Source: Sacculina carcini (Eukaryota; Arthropoda; Thecostraca; Sacculinidae). From it: 64,000 nt of DNA. The notes below the pieces were generated by a model. It ran no database searches. It had not been told where the DNA came from and was given only the letters and a program-made list of their open reading frames with translations. The stretch covers positions 2,696,501 to 2,760,500 of the forward strand of contig OU696577.1 of the NCBI GenBank assembly GCA_916048095.2, written 5' to 3'. Position numbers and translations under genes: made by a program. Positions 10,000-20,795 of this stretch are shown piece after piece (the stretch's first letter is position 1; every line of letters starts with the position of its first letter).

Positions 10000-10449
10000 T
10001 ATTCCTTATGAATGTGTCTTGTTATTTCGAGAGGATCTGTGATATTGATTAAGCACTTTACTTTGCATGGGCTTGCTTGTGTTAATTTATGTTTTGTCAA
10101 AATTAATCCCGTTCTCAAATCATGGTCGATTGAAATGTTTTTCCAGCAATACCGACACCAACTTGATGGACATTTGTGAATGTTGCTCATAGCTAAGGTT
10201 ACTCGGTCAATGCTAGGTTTGATAAAACTATAGAGGATGAATTGATTGGATGATAGTTTTAATCGTGAGTTTGAATATTCGATTCGATATAGGTGGCAAT
10301 TTGAATAATTAAACTGCAACTGAAATGGTTACCAGATATGTCATTATTTACATGGTTCATAATTGTAGTTAATTGGTTTAAATGTGATTCACCTGACCGC
10401 ACTAATTAAGGGTGGCTACAAATATGCTGCTGTTATTTATATCATTTAG

Positions 10450-10461
10450 TGTGTGTGTGTA

Positions 10462-10503
<42 letters not shown>

Positions 10504-10512
10504 TGTGTGAGT
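10450..10512. repeat. (GT)n microsatellite
   Basis: About 60 bp of nearly pure GT with single interruptions (atcc, ta). One of more than twenty such arrays in the window. Confidence 0.9.
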
Positions 10513-12037
10513 GGAACAGATGGCTTTGCCATAATAAATGTTAATCGCATAAAAAATCATCATCAATTTTAAACACGGTTATTATTCACCAAGCCAAGCT
10601 TCTTGTACAGTTGTATTTAGAGGTTTTCGTTGTGTGTAGGCTTATGTTTCTTGTACATAACTTGCTGGCTTGGTGTTATACGCATTGTGTATGTATGATT
10701 GTGTGCGAGTGTGCGTGTTTACACAGTGCAGCGCTTTCAACGTGCTAGGTATCACGTGGCGGTGATCGGGTGTAGTGTTGATGAGATGATCAGGTGACGT
10801 GTCGTGAGATGTGACGTGATGTGGCAGTCGTGGGGCAGCGATGTCCCACGCGCGTCTGGCTTTCAATTCACTTTTATGTACTCTCTGTAGCAGTTGAAAA
10901 TTTTCTTCTGGACATGTCTACACAATAGATTGATACGTAGCACGAACTAATGAACTAATCATATCACATATATTTGCTATTAGTGCGAAGATATTATGGA
11001 ATGAAACCAATAATGTATTGTCTTTACACGATTTCAAAAGAGACAAACAGAAAAATATCGATTAAAACGCAAAAAACAAAGACTGACTTGTTCAACATTG
11101 ATGCGCCACTGGCTACTTCGCCAAAAGCAACAAGAGATGATGTAGTTTCAGTTATATATTACTACACATTAACAGTACATAACAACACATAACAATACAT
11201 AATAAAATCATGTACTATACAGAACATACAATTGTAATATACAGTAATACAATAAATCAATACGCGCAGCTATACACACAAGTAAAAATAGGCGCAGCGG
11301 GTCACTGTACATACACCCTGCGAGCAACAATGTTGCGTAATCACAGTGCATACAGTGACAATAACGTGCAAAGGTGCGACTACAAAAGCAGAAATGAGCG
11401 ACACTCCCAGACAGAGGTGTAGTCACTCTCTGAAAAGGGCCACGGGCTAATATATAAAGCAATGCTAGTGATATTTGCCTTAGCGGGCGAACAACGAACG
11501 AATAGGCAGAAGGAATACCCTTTCACTCTAACGTTATGCAAGACCAGAGTGACAGAATACACCAAACTACCTAGACGCAGAGAGTAGCTCTGCCAGACGC
11601 GAAATGTTCAGCGTATCTGCCACTGATGCGAAACACAGGCGCCTTTTCATACGTACACACATGACGTATAATCGCGTGGTTCTAGAACATTCTCGAACCG
11701 GCGCGCATACCAAATATACGGTATTACTCCGCTCTGTGCTTGCAAACGCTGTTGCTAATTGCGTGAGCAAATGTCAGCATTCTCAGATGCCCTAAATTTA
11801 GCAACTAAATTTAGCACCGGACAAACGCTAGTCGCTAGGCACAAAGCATATAGCACAAAACATCGAAAATCACGCAAAATCATTGATCAACGCAAATACG
11901 GTAACGCAAAGTTATAACAAAAATATGCACGTTACACCGAATCAAATACGAATTTAATTACACGAAAAACGAAATCACAAGAAAACACAAGACTATATAG
12001 ATGTGTACGCCACAACATGAATTCACAGTTTACACAA

Positions 12038-12171
12038 TAGTGGCGGATCCAGGGGACTTGGAGGGGTTGGAAACCTAGCCATGAGCATTTCGAGTGTAGT
12101 TCCTCATGTTTTACCAAGCCCCCGCATCTTTTTCCTCAGTCCCCACGGGAGAAGTTCTGGTGCCGCCAATG
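12038..12171. mobile_element. Small hAT-like element
   Basis: Left end tagtggcggatccag, right end ctggtgccgccaatg: inverted termini of the CAGTGGCGGATCCAG type. The flanks ttacacaa and ctacacat match at 6 of 8 bases and may be a decayed 8-bp target duplication. About 134 bp, non-coding. Confidence 0.5.
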
Positions 12172-13310
12172 CTACACATGATGTACAAATCATAAGCAAA
12201 AGCTTAATGCACATTCATACGCAAAAATACCATTCAATAGCATCGTTGTGTAGAAAAACGTGATTATATGGCACAAATTCCCTAGAATTGTCTAAAAAAT
12301 GTTGGATGATTTTGAACGTAGAATGTTCGTACTGGTGTGCCTATACGTTTGAGCACAACTTGGAGATTTTCGTACGCATATCAAGCCAATATTGCTGATT
12401 TATCAATTACGTTACGCCCTTGTTATTCCTGATTAAATTTGTATTTCTCCAACTCCGTCTGTTTATTTTTGCGGTGCTTCCGCGTGGTGGTAACAATACC
12501 AGAACTCTTGCCATGTCACTAGACTTGCATGTAATTAATAATAATAAATATTGATAAATATAATACATTTTTATAATTCACCCAATAGTTTCGGCTATCG
12601 GTTTTAGAATATAATCATCTACAATTAATTTAATTAATCTGAATTACTTTTGATTTCTTGTGTTCTGATTATCGCCGTGTTTGTAAGCAATTTGTGTCTA
12701 GCGTTTGCTAATGTTCACTTGTCAAAAGTGTTTACATGTTCTTAGAACGTGCCTGGCAACAAGAGTCACATAGTTTACAATACGAAGCTGCTCATGAATT
12801 CACCTAAACATCAATGCATATGTGAAAGCAAGCGTGTATAATTCGTCTATATTGTTTGATTACCACTGGGACGCACTGCGTTCGGACCATAGGCCTCTAG
12901 TTTGTATGTCTGTATGCGTATTTACTGTGTGTGCTTGGACAAACGCTCGCTTTGTAGCGCTTATGAGTCTCTAAGCCTACTTGTATGTGTGTATCCTTCC
13001 TTGCGCTCGCGTGTGTGTATGTGTTTGAGTGTGTATGTGTGTGTGTGTGTGTCCGTGTGTATGTGTAAGCTGTTTGTGACACAACTCACTTGCCTGAGGC
13101 GTTTGTCACGTGACCTGGTGCTTTGTGGCCAGCTGGACTGAGGACAGGTCAGTTGGTGACACGACTTGCCAGTGAGCTGTCGCGTGCCTGAACGTCGGTG
13201 CATTTTGCATGCATCGCTCACAGTCTGCTGTTGGACAAGTACGAACCAGACCCGCGCACTTGTTTCTCCGCTGCCGTCCCGAATTCATCAGCGATCTCAC
13301 CGAAGCCGAT

Positions 13311-14402
13311 ATGGGTGCCGCTATTCCAGCCACGATTCCCGAAGAGGATTCTCACGAACTTTCGCTGAAAGCTCAAGCTGAGCAGAACGAGAAGACCGCT
13401 GCCGACTCCTACCGCTCGCCCAGAAGACCGGTCAAGGTGGGTGCTGCTGCTTCTGAACGTGAATGGAGCATCATTAACTTGCTCTTCACCATTCCGGCTG
13501 TGCGGTATGTATCTGACAGCGTGATGCCCACCCACGAATATCTTAAAGCGAACAACTGGCTGTATCTGCTGGCCTACGTGTACTTTGGCTGCATAGGTTG
13601 CGTGCTCTACAAGTGGGCCACGTTTCCTGTAGTCAACGTGCAGATCACTCGTCTTCTAGATGGAGGCTTGTCGTGGCTGTTGTCCCGCGCTCTCGACCGG
13701 CTGCCGATTCTCAGTGCTCCGTTGCCGCCCGACTTCTGTCTTATGGACGTGCTGTACAAGTGGCTGCATCCGGACGCTGATAGCAGACTGCCAGTTCGTC
13801 TAGCGGCCTCGGTGTCGTTGCTGTGGCTCAACGCCAATCTTCTACTGGTCAGAAGTGTTCTGTTTGTCATGTACGCTTACTCGTACGTGGCCGAAGTTGT
13901 TTTCGAATTTCTCAACGAGGTTTATTCGCTGCGAGACGCAACGTTTATTAGTTTGCCGCTGGTTGTGTTCGGAAAGGTAGTGACGTTTTTCTGGCGCTGG
14001 CCCTACAATGCGTTCTACATGATTGTTTTGCAACCAGTGTTGATTCAACCCACTCATCTGCTTAGTTCGCTGGTCAGGAAAATGCAGTACCTGCTGGGAA
14101 TACAATTGGCTTCAGATATCGACGATTCTACACTCGCTGAGAACGTTGTTCAGCAGGAGTCGCCCAGAAAGTCGGCCACTTCGCCGGCGAAATCGGCTGC
14201 AGCAGCAAATGTGCCTGCGGCAGCGTCGCCTACACATCCCGAGCAAAACAAAGTGGCTGCAAACGGTGGTTTGGGCGCAGCTACAAAAAGCCCGCCGACA
14301 ACGCCTGCTCTCGAAACACCCAAATCCGGCGTGATGAATGGTACGAAGGCGGCCACCCCCGGAGATGTGGATTCGCCACACGGAGTGGTTGAACGCTTGT
14401 GA
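13311..14402 (+). CDS. Perilipin-like (Lsd-1/PLIN type) lipid-droplet protein
   Basis: A 363-residue uninterrupted frame. Perilipins coat lipid droplets and control lipase access. The central region follows the layout of Drosophila Lsd-1. IPAVRYVSDSVMPTHEYLK with NNWLY (residues 61-85) parallels IPLVESSVKRVETIYDKVK with NNRLF. FPVVNVQITRLLD (105-117) parallels QPAVKLFEPSIQRLD, and LLSRALDRLPILSAPLP (123-139) parallels SLDILEQRIPLVYLPP. A hydrophobic/aromatic segment follows (about 160-270), then an Ala/Pro/Ser-rich disordered tail (285-363). The start at 13311 has a good context (G at -3 and at +4); an in-frame ATG at 13209 would add 34 residues and has a poor context. No intron is needed. 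Identity rests on remembered motif spacing, not an alignment; a lineage-specific membrane protein is the alternative. Confidence 0.6.
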   Translation: MGAAIPATIPEEDSHELSLKAQAEQNEKTAADSYRSPRRPVKVGAAASEREWSIINLLFTIPAVRYVSDSVMPTHEYLKANNWLYLLAYVYFGCIGCVLYKWATFPVVNVQITRLLDGGLSWLLSRALDRLPILSAPLPPDFCLMDVLYKWLHPDADSRLPVRLAASVSLLWLNANLLLVRSVLFVMYAYSYVAEVVFEFLNEVYSLRDATFISLPLVVFGKVVTFFWRWPYNAFYMIVLQPVLIQPTHLLSSLVRKMQYLLGIQLASDIDDSTLAENVVQQESPRKSATSPAKSAAAANVPAAASPTHPEQNKVAANGGLGAATKSPPTTPALETPKSGVMNGTKAATPGDVDSPHGVVERL

Positions 14403-14699
14403 ACCGATAGATGTACTGACTTCTATAGTCAGCCAATCGAACCGTTTTGAATCGTTTTTTTGTAGGAGATGTGAGATTGATTGTGAATGCGGAGTGATAC
14501 TCACACTATACCGCCATTACTCATTCGGTAACGCATGTATCGTGGTATTAACCTTATTGTACGTTCCTTGGCACTATGTTTGATGTTTGATGGTCTTAAT
14601 TTGATTTTGTGTTTGATGAAATATATATTCGGTTTGTAATATTTTCTTTTTGCTAATTTTGTTTTCTTTTGTAATAGCCACATATTGATTTGTTGCATA

Positions 14700-14705
14700 A
14701 ATAAA
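14700..14705 (+). terminator. Poly(A) signal of perilipin-like gene
   Basis: AATAAA about 300 bp after the stop codon in AT-rich sequence; the best candidate for the 3' end of the transcript. Confidence 0.55.
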
Positions 14706-15039
14706 CAAGATATTGATTCACTCTATCCATCAATGGGTGATTTTAAAAGGATTCGTTGAAAGCTCTTCATTTGCCACTTCACAGGTGTTTCGGTGAGCTT
14801 GACTTGGACGTGGGGACGGTTGGCTATACTGGACAATTATATCAACATTCTGTATTTATATGCCAAAAACTACCGTCAAGCTGCACAGAGCGTGAAAATA
14901 AAGAAATTTAAAACCTTTCTATTTCAAATAATTTTGAGTCATTCAATTTTAGTCCTAGTATATATTCGGGAATTCCGGATGGCGTCATAAGAAGCGAGTT
15001 ATTTACTAACTGCCATTTTAAGAAAATAATTTCAAATTA
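14706..15039. other. Intergenic, no gene seen
   Basis: AT-rich sequence between the perilipin-like gene's poly(A) signal and a LINE fragment. It may include more decayed LINE sequence, but no conserved motif is legible. Confidence 0.4.
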
Positions 15040-15370
15040 GGCCAACAATTCGAAAGAAAACATGACATAACGGATTATCAAAATTTATATAATTTAACTA
15101 AAATGTATGCAGCATATCATAAGAAATTACCAGCTAACATACAAGCCTACTTCACAATCAATACACGGCATACAGACAAATTCCTCTTTCCCCATACACG
15201 AACCAAACTAAGAAGCTTATCATTTTTCTATGTAGCTTTATCGCAGTGAAATGAATTGGACAAAAAACAGAAACAAACTCCAACGCTGTCCAGTTACAAG
15301 AAAACTTTAAAAAAACAATACATTCAATCTTACTCTGAAGAATCTGTTGAAGAAAAAATAGGATATGGTC
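15040..15370 (+). mobile_element. Non-LTR retrotransposon (LINE) RT C-terminal fragment
   Basis: In the frame of the ATG at 15104 the translation reads LTKMYAAYHKKLPANIQAYF, then INTRHTDKFLFPHTRTKLRS, then LSFFYVALSQ, a stop, NELDKKQKQTPTLSSYKKTL. This is the layout of the C-terminal tail of CR1/L2/jockey-clade reverse transcriptases (LYKM-HKLP ... YNTR ... RT ... GxxxWNxLPxxIK ... FKxxLK). A TGA stands where the conserved Trp of W-N-x-L is expected. The frame ends shortly after at KTLKKQYIQSYSEES. The fragment is 5'-truncated, as most LINE copies are, and a GT array follows. Confidence 0.65.
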
Positions 15371-15395
15371 GAGTGCGATGAGTCATGATTGTGCT

Positions 15396-15436
<41 letters not shown>

Positions 15437-18400
15437 TGTGTACGCGTGTATTTGGTGTATATGAGTGTGGTAGTGTGATTGTGTGCATGCTATATTTCTC
15501 AGTGTTTAGATGAGTAAGTTAGTACGCGTGAATATGATTATATGTGTACGTGTATGTATTGCATCGTATTAGCAATTTGATTGAACTCAGGCAACACAAG
15601 CTATTCAGCTTTAATTGCCTTTCCAGTTTTAGTGACACATCCTGATTCTTTTGAATTGAACGCTGGAAAAATACATGAATGAATGGATGAATATATTACC
15701 AAAATTGAGGAAATTCAGTAATTCAATGTGATATCAAAAAAACAATTTAGAAAAATATTCAATTTAAGAAAAACCTTTTTCAAGTTCATAATTACATTTT
15801 TGCTCTGGTCTTAACCAGAAAATGAGATATATATAATAACTCAGATAATTGCTGCTTCGTCTTTTTGCTCCAAGTCTAAATCAATAGTTCTTGATTTAGC
15901 GTATAGATGTCCCATGTTCTATGTTCAATGGTGGCGCGCGGACAACGACGCGACGAAATATTCCGCTCAGTATTTGTGTGATGCTAGTGTATTGTGGTGG
16001 TTGGTGTAGTTGGTTTGCGCTTACGTGAACGTGTGGAAAAAAATTAGTTTCATTGTCTATATAATTATTGTTTCATGCACATTTCTAGTGAGGTATTTTC
16101 CAATGTAGTTCACTGACTACGCCATAGATATTGTGAGTGCGCGCTGTTTGCGATGTTTGTATCAAGTGAATGAATGAATGAATGAAAGTGTGTGCGAAAT
16201 GATGTGACAAAGTCTATGGGGTCTTTGATTTTCTCTGCAAAATACCAGCGATTTTTCGGAACTACCGGTGCTTGTTGAGAGGTGAGCGACATTTTCTGTT
16301 TACAGTACGAGTATTCTAAAAGTAAAATTTTGCATTTCACTGGCGTTTTCGTTTATCTTCTATCTTTGTTTCAAATTTTTGTTTCATTGGCATATTTCCA
16401 TCGTAGAATAATGCTCTATTTTGGGGCAAGTTCTACATTATTGCCGGTGCTTTATGTTAAAGTTGATATATTTTTTCTACGCTCTGAATATTCTCTTGTA
16501 ACACCTCGTGGATAAACCTCGTGGTCGATTGTCATTGCGATCTTGTGTATTTAATACGACAATAACCCCGTCTCATCGTTGATAATGCAAGAGGTCGTTG
16601 GCAAGGGCGGGAGCAGAAAATTTAATTTGGGAGCCTAAACTACTTCGATTTAATCATGCTTTAATTTAGCCAAATTTGATGGAATCATGCTTGTTTAGCA
16701 GCGGTTTTGGTCGCTTTGAGTAGGGTCATGATTTCGGTTCATATATCTCCTCTTTCAGAGTGCTTGCATGCGTGAGACGCGCCACAATCGTTGAGTTGTG
16801 CGCGTTGCACGCTGCAGAAAAACGCTGCAGAAAAATGTTGCAGAATGTTTTGCCATGGAAATGTGACCGGATTAACTTGGTGTGTGGTCTCGAATTCAAT
16901 TTTGCGGGCATTTCATTCCATTTTCCACTCCAGGATGAAATATGAATGTGTTTTTTGAGCGATGCCCCGTTTCGGAGCGTTTCCCGCCTGCCATATTGGC
17001 ATTTCATTGTGCCTACCCCTATCTAACCAGGCTCTGTTTGTTCAGTGCTTTGCTAGGTTCTGTTTATGAAAAACAAACATGGACACATGCATACAGAAAC
17101 ACACACAAACATGGATGTGCTATCTCTGTCTCATGTATTAAATGGTTGATTAAACTTTTTTTCATAACTAATCGAGATATTTCAGTACGCTGAATCAGTC
17201 ATTTATATGGACGGGTATTATGGGATGAGTCACACTTGCAAGTAACTATATATACCCATGCGTGTCTTTATTGCTGCGAAGGTCTGCTTCGCTAACACAC
17301 ACACACACAGGCACATACGCACGAGCATGCGTACATCCTTTCTCATACACTGGCTGAATGGTGGGAACATGGTGTGTGTGTGCGTGTGTGTGTTTGTTTG
17401 TGCGTGTGTGTCTATATGCCTTTGCGTGCGTGGTTTTTGTATCTGGACGTACCTGCGCGTGAGTGCGTGTGTGTGTGCGTGTGCGTGTGCGTGTGTGTGT
17501 GCGTGTGCGTGTGTGTGTGCGTGTGCGTTTCTATTGAACAGATGATATACTACGTAGCTTATCATACGCACACACACACACGCACACACGCATATATACT
17601 TAAATATTAACAGACGCGCATGCACCGTTCATTGAACCCTGTGTGCAGTGGTGTGGGTGTGTTCGGTCAGCGAAGGAACCGGTTTAAAGTGAGTTAGCAC
17701 TCAGTGAATTTCGCACGGCTGCTATTTCAATTTCCGGCAGCTCAGCTGATTAATTGCCGCTGTTATTTTGGCCATGCCGCTTGTCATGCATGCGCGCTTT
17801 GCTCGGGTAAGAAAGCCGACAACACACACACGCACTTTACCTTTGATTGGGCTTTCCATTGAGACATTTACACACACAAACACACGTATTGGAATGTTGG
17901 CATGTGTTATCAATGTTGTTTATGCTATTGGTTACTGAGAAAAGCAGTAATTTGTCCTCGTGTTACGGTATGTCGCTTTCCTCAGAACATAGCGCTCATG
18001 TCTTGTAGAGCAGTGTGTCTTTTGGTCTTTTGAAATTGCATTATTTTCACGGTTACTGATTTCTTTGCATTCGCTGGTGGAAAAGTGTAGGAATGTTTCT
18101 AGCTTTTGTTATTTGGATGCCGTTGGTGAACACGGCAGCACGTAATTCACATGCAATGAAATCATGGTACGAATAGAGTACATTCTTACGGTCGGTTAAG
18201 GATTCAGTTCAGCACCATACTATGATTACATCGAATAGCCATTTGAAATTTGTATAAACGGAGGATATACCGGGGTTATGCAGGTGTTTCTCGCTGCATT
18301 ACAGTTTAATGTATACGAATTCCAGGCTATACGATATCGAATAATTTGAATTATCCATCACATTGTATGAGCTGCCCATATAAACACAATGTCACCCACT

Positions 18401-18754
18401 GTGTGTGTGTGTGAATGCGCATGTGTATGCGTGTGTGTGTGTGCCTGTTAACTGTTTTTCTGGTTGGTTTTCATCAACTCGCGGATGGGACCCAAGTTGA
18501 TTTCATTGAATACTTGTGCGTAGTGTGCGCATGTTGATTAGGTAGGAAGTTGTGCGTATTGGCTTGTCCAATTCGATTGCGTTGAGTCGCACACATGTTG
18601 TATTCAATTCACTATACTGACAGACGCACACACACACACACGCACACACACACACACACACACGCAAATACACAATGACACACCACTGCGCGAGTGCAAT
18701 ATCTGATGCGTGTATATTCTCGAGTGTTTGCGTTGATGGATATATTTTCTATGC
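15371..18754. other. Intergenic, microsatellite-rich
   Basis: Contains (GT)n at about 15399-15436, (GAAT)n at about 16167-16186, GT/GC-rich and CA-rich runs at 17295-17600 and CA at 18625-18663. Open frames on both strands at 17230-17625 are products of the dinucleotide repeats. No gene can be supported. Confidence 0.55.
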
Positions 18755-19089
18755 CTGTGGTTCCCAACGTTTTTGTGGTCGAGTACCACTAGGAGGTTCC
18801 GTACACTCGTCGCCAGTACCACCTGGTTCCACTCAGCTTGATCAAATATCACCTTATTTACATAATTGTGCAAGTGCAACACACACATCAACTGATAAAA
18901 ACAACTCAATGCGGTCATGAAGACTGGAAACCCTTGCTTGCACTGCAATGACGAGGATAACGGCAGTGACTTTTAATCACCCCGATAGTTTTCATAACCA
19001 GAACAAAATTATTCATAACCCCGAATGTGTTCGTATACCACCTTGAAGCGACCACTGGTGGTCCGCGTACCACCGGTTGGGAGCCACTG
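18755..19089. mobile_element. Non-autonomous hAT element with target duplication
   Basis: Left end ctgtggttcccaacgttttt, right end ggttgggagccactg, inverted termini of the CAGTGGTTCCCAACC type widespread in hAT elements. It is flanked by ttctatgc (18747-18754) and ttctatgt (19090-19097), an 8-bp target duplication with one mismatch. The 335-bp interior repeats the words gtaccac/gtggtc near both ends and codes for nothing visible. Confidence 0.75.
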
Positions 19090-20732
19090 TTCTATGTAGA
19101 TACGGTCTGGGGTTGTGTTGCGTGATAGCGTGGGGACGGTTGGCCTTGGAGCCTGTCCACCATGCACATGCACCGTGTCAGATGAATTCATAATTGATGA
19201 AGATTTGTGAGATGGCTGCGCTGTACTGCATTTCATTGATGCTGCGAGTGTCTATGAATGTATGCATATGCATGTCTGTGTGTGTGTGTGTGTGGATATA
19301 CCATTTATTAGTTTTGCTCTCGTTTTTCATATCTGTCAATTTTTCTCATTTAATCTGTATATTCCTCCTGTTTGATATTCTCATTTGTGTCATGAGTGCT
19401 ATTTTTATTCCATTTTAATTTATTTAATCTGGATGTTCATTGTCCCTGAATTTAGACAACAAGGAGACTTCTTGGTATCATGTTTGTGGCTAAATCAAAA
19501 CAGAATTTAGCGGGTTTTTCCAGTACTACCATTGTATTTGTCATCTTTGTCATGTCCACGGATGGCGACTTGAATGTTCAACATGATGTAGCTTGTGAGT
19601 CTATTGTGCATTGCCTGTCACCGCCTCTTTGACTTCACCACAAGTTTGTCTTTTTCCATGCAAGACAACGTGGCAACTGACATCTGGTAATCTGGCAAGC
19701 ACGGTAGCAAGCGGCTTTTCCTACCCGGCGGATTTGCTCTGTTGGCGTGTGTGCGCATGTGTGTGTGTGCCAGAGTATTCGTGTATAATCGCGTATGCAG
19801 GCGCATGGATATGTATGACCGCATGCGTGTACGTGCGTGCGCGCGTGTCTGTGTGAATGGATCGGTCTGACGGACAAAAGGTGCGCGTGCACGCACACCT
19901 GGCGCCCATCTGTCTGTCTGTCTGCCCATCTGTCTGCCTGTGCATCTGCCCAACTGTGCGTGTGTACTTGTGAGTGTGTGTGTACTGCGCTGTGCCCTGG
20001 CGCATGAACCCCATTCATCTCGTTTCCAGTTGGTATATGAAATGTTGCGTGTGTTTGCGTACTGTTTGTGCGTGTTGACGTCAACAGTGTGCTCCATTTG
20101 GCTGTAGTTGTTGCATAATCCCACACGGAGACCATCTCGACCATCATTCCAGACCATCTCGTTGACACACACGGTAGATTGATGCTTGATGAAGTGGTAG
20201 CATTTTAGATGTTTTATCAAACAATTTACCTGTTAGTTTGCATTGGTGAGGGCGTTGTGTCTGTGTGGTCTTACAGTATAAAACGAATATCCGTTCGTTC
20301 GTACATCCGAATATCTTGTTGGCACGCTACAATTACGTTGATACGTCGATACGTCATTCCAAAAAAATGATGCTGTGGTATTTCTCATTTTCTGTGTGAC
20401 ATATAATCATTGTCTTGCACACCGCTTCTGTAATGATCTTCCGCACAATATGCAGCCGCTGTTTGTGATTATGCCACTTTCTAACCGTCGTGAGGGGCCG
20501 AGTCTTGTGCTCCTGGTGTGTGAGTGTGGGTGTGTGTGTAGGTGATGGTAGCTAGTGTTAGCCTGGGCGATTACGCAATCGGCCACGGCAATTATCGGTG
20601 GCGGAAATAGCTGCATCCAGTCATTAATCTGCGTGTCAGTGCTAAACAACGAGAACATGCTATCTTTCGTCATCGTTGCTAGCTGAATTAGTCAGTTTGC
20701 CAATTTGCGCCTGGTCACCAATGTGTTTGCGC

Positions 20733-20733
<1 letters not shown>

Positions 20734-20791
<58 letters not shown>
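20734..20791. repeat. (AT)n microsatellite
   Basis: About 29 uninterrupted AT units, the longest pure dinucleotide array of this type in the window. It is self-complementary and may extrude a cruciform. Confidence 0.9.

Positions 20792-20795
<4 letters not shown>

Larger units (their letters stand above)
10020..13310. other. Intergenic POLR1F to perilipin-like gene
   Basis: Holds a (GT)n array (10450-10512), a small hAT-like element (12038-12171) and GT-rich DNA at 12990-13070 just upstream of the next gene. No protein-like frame is seen. The last few hundred bases should be the 5' UTR and promoter of the perilipin-like gene. Confidence 0.5.

Noticed and set aside
17230-17625. Long open frames on both strands
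   Set aside because: Products of GT/GC and CA dinucleotide repeats (CVCVCV, HTHAHT).
19618-20220. A 200-residue open frame on the minus strand, overlapped by two more
   Set aside because: His/Thr/Arg-rich runs (THTHT, RTHAR) come from CA-rich DNA, which lacks stops in several frames at once. No protein-like conservation or splice context.
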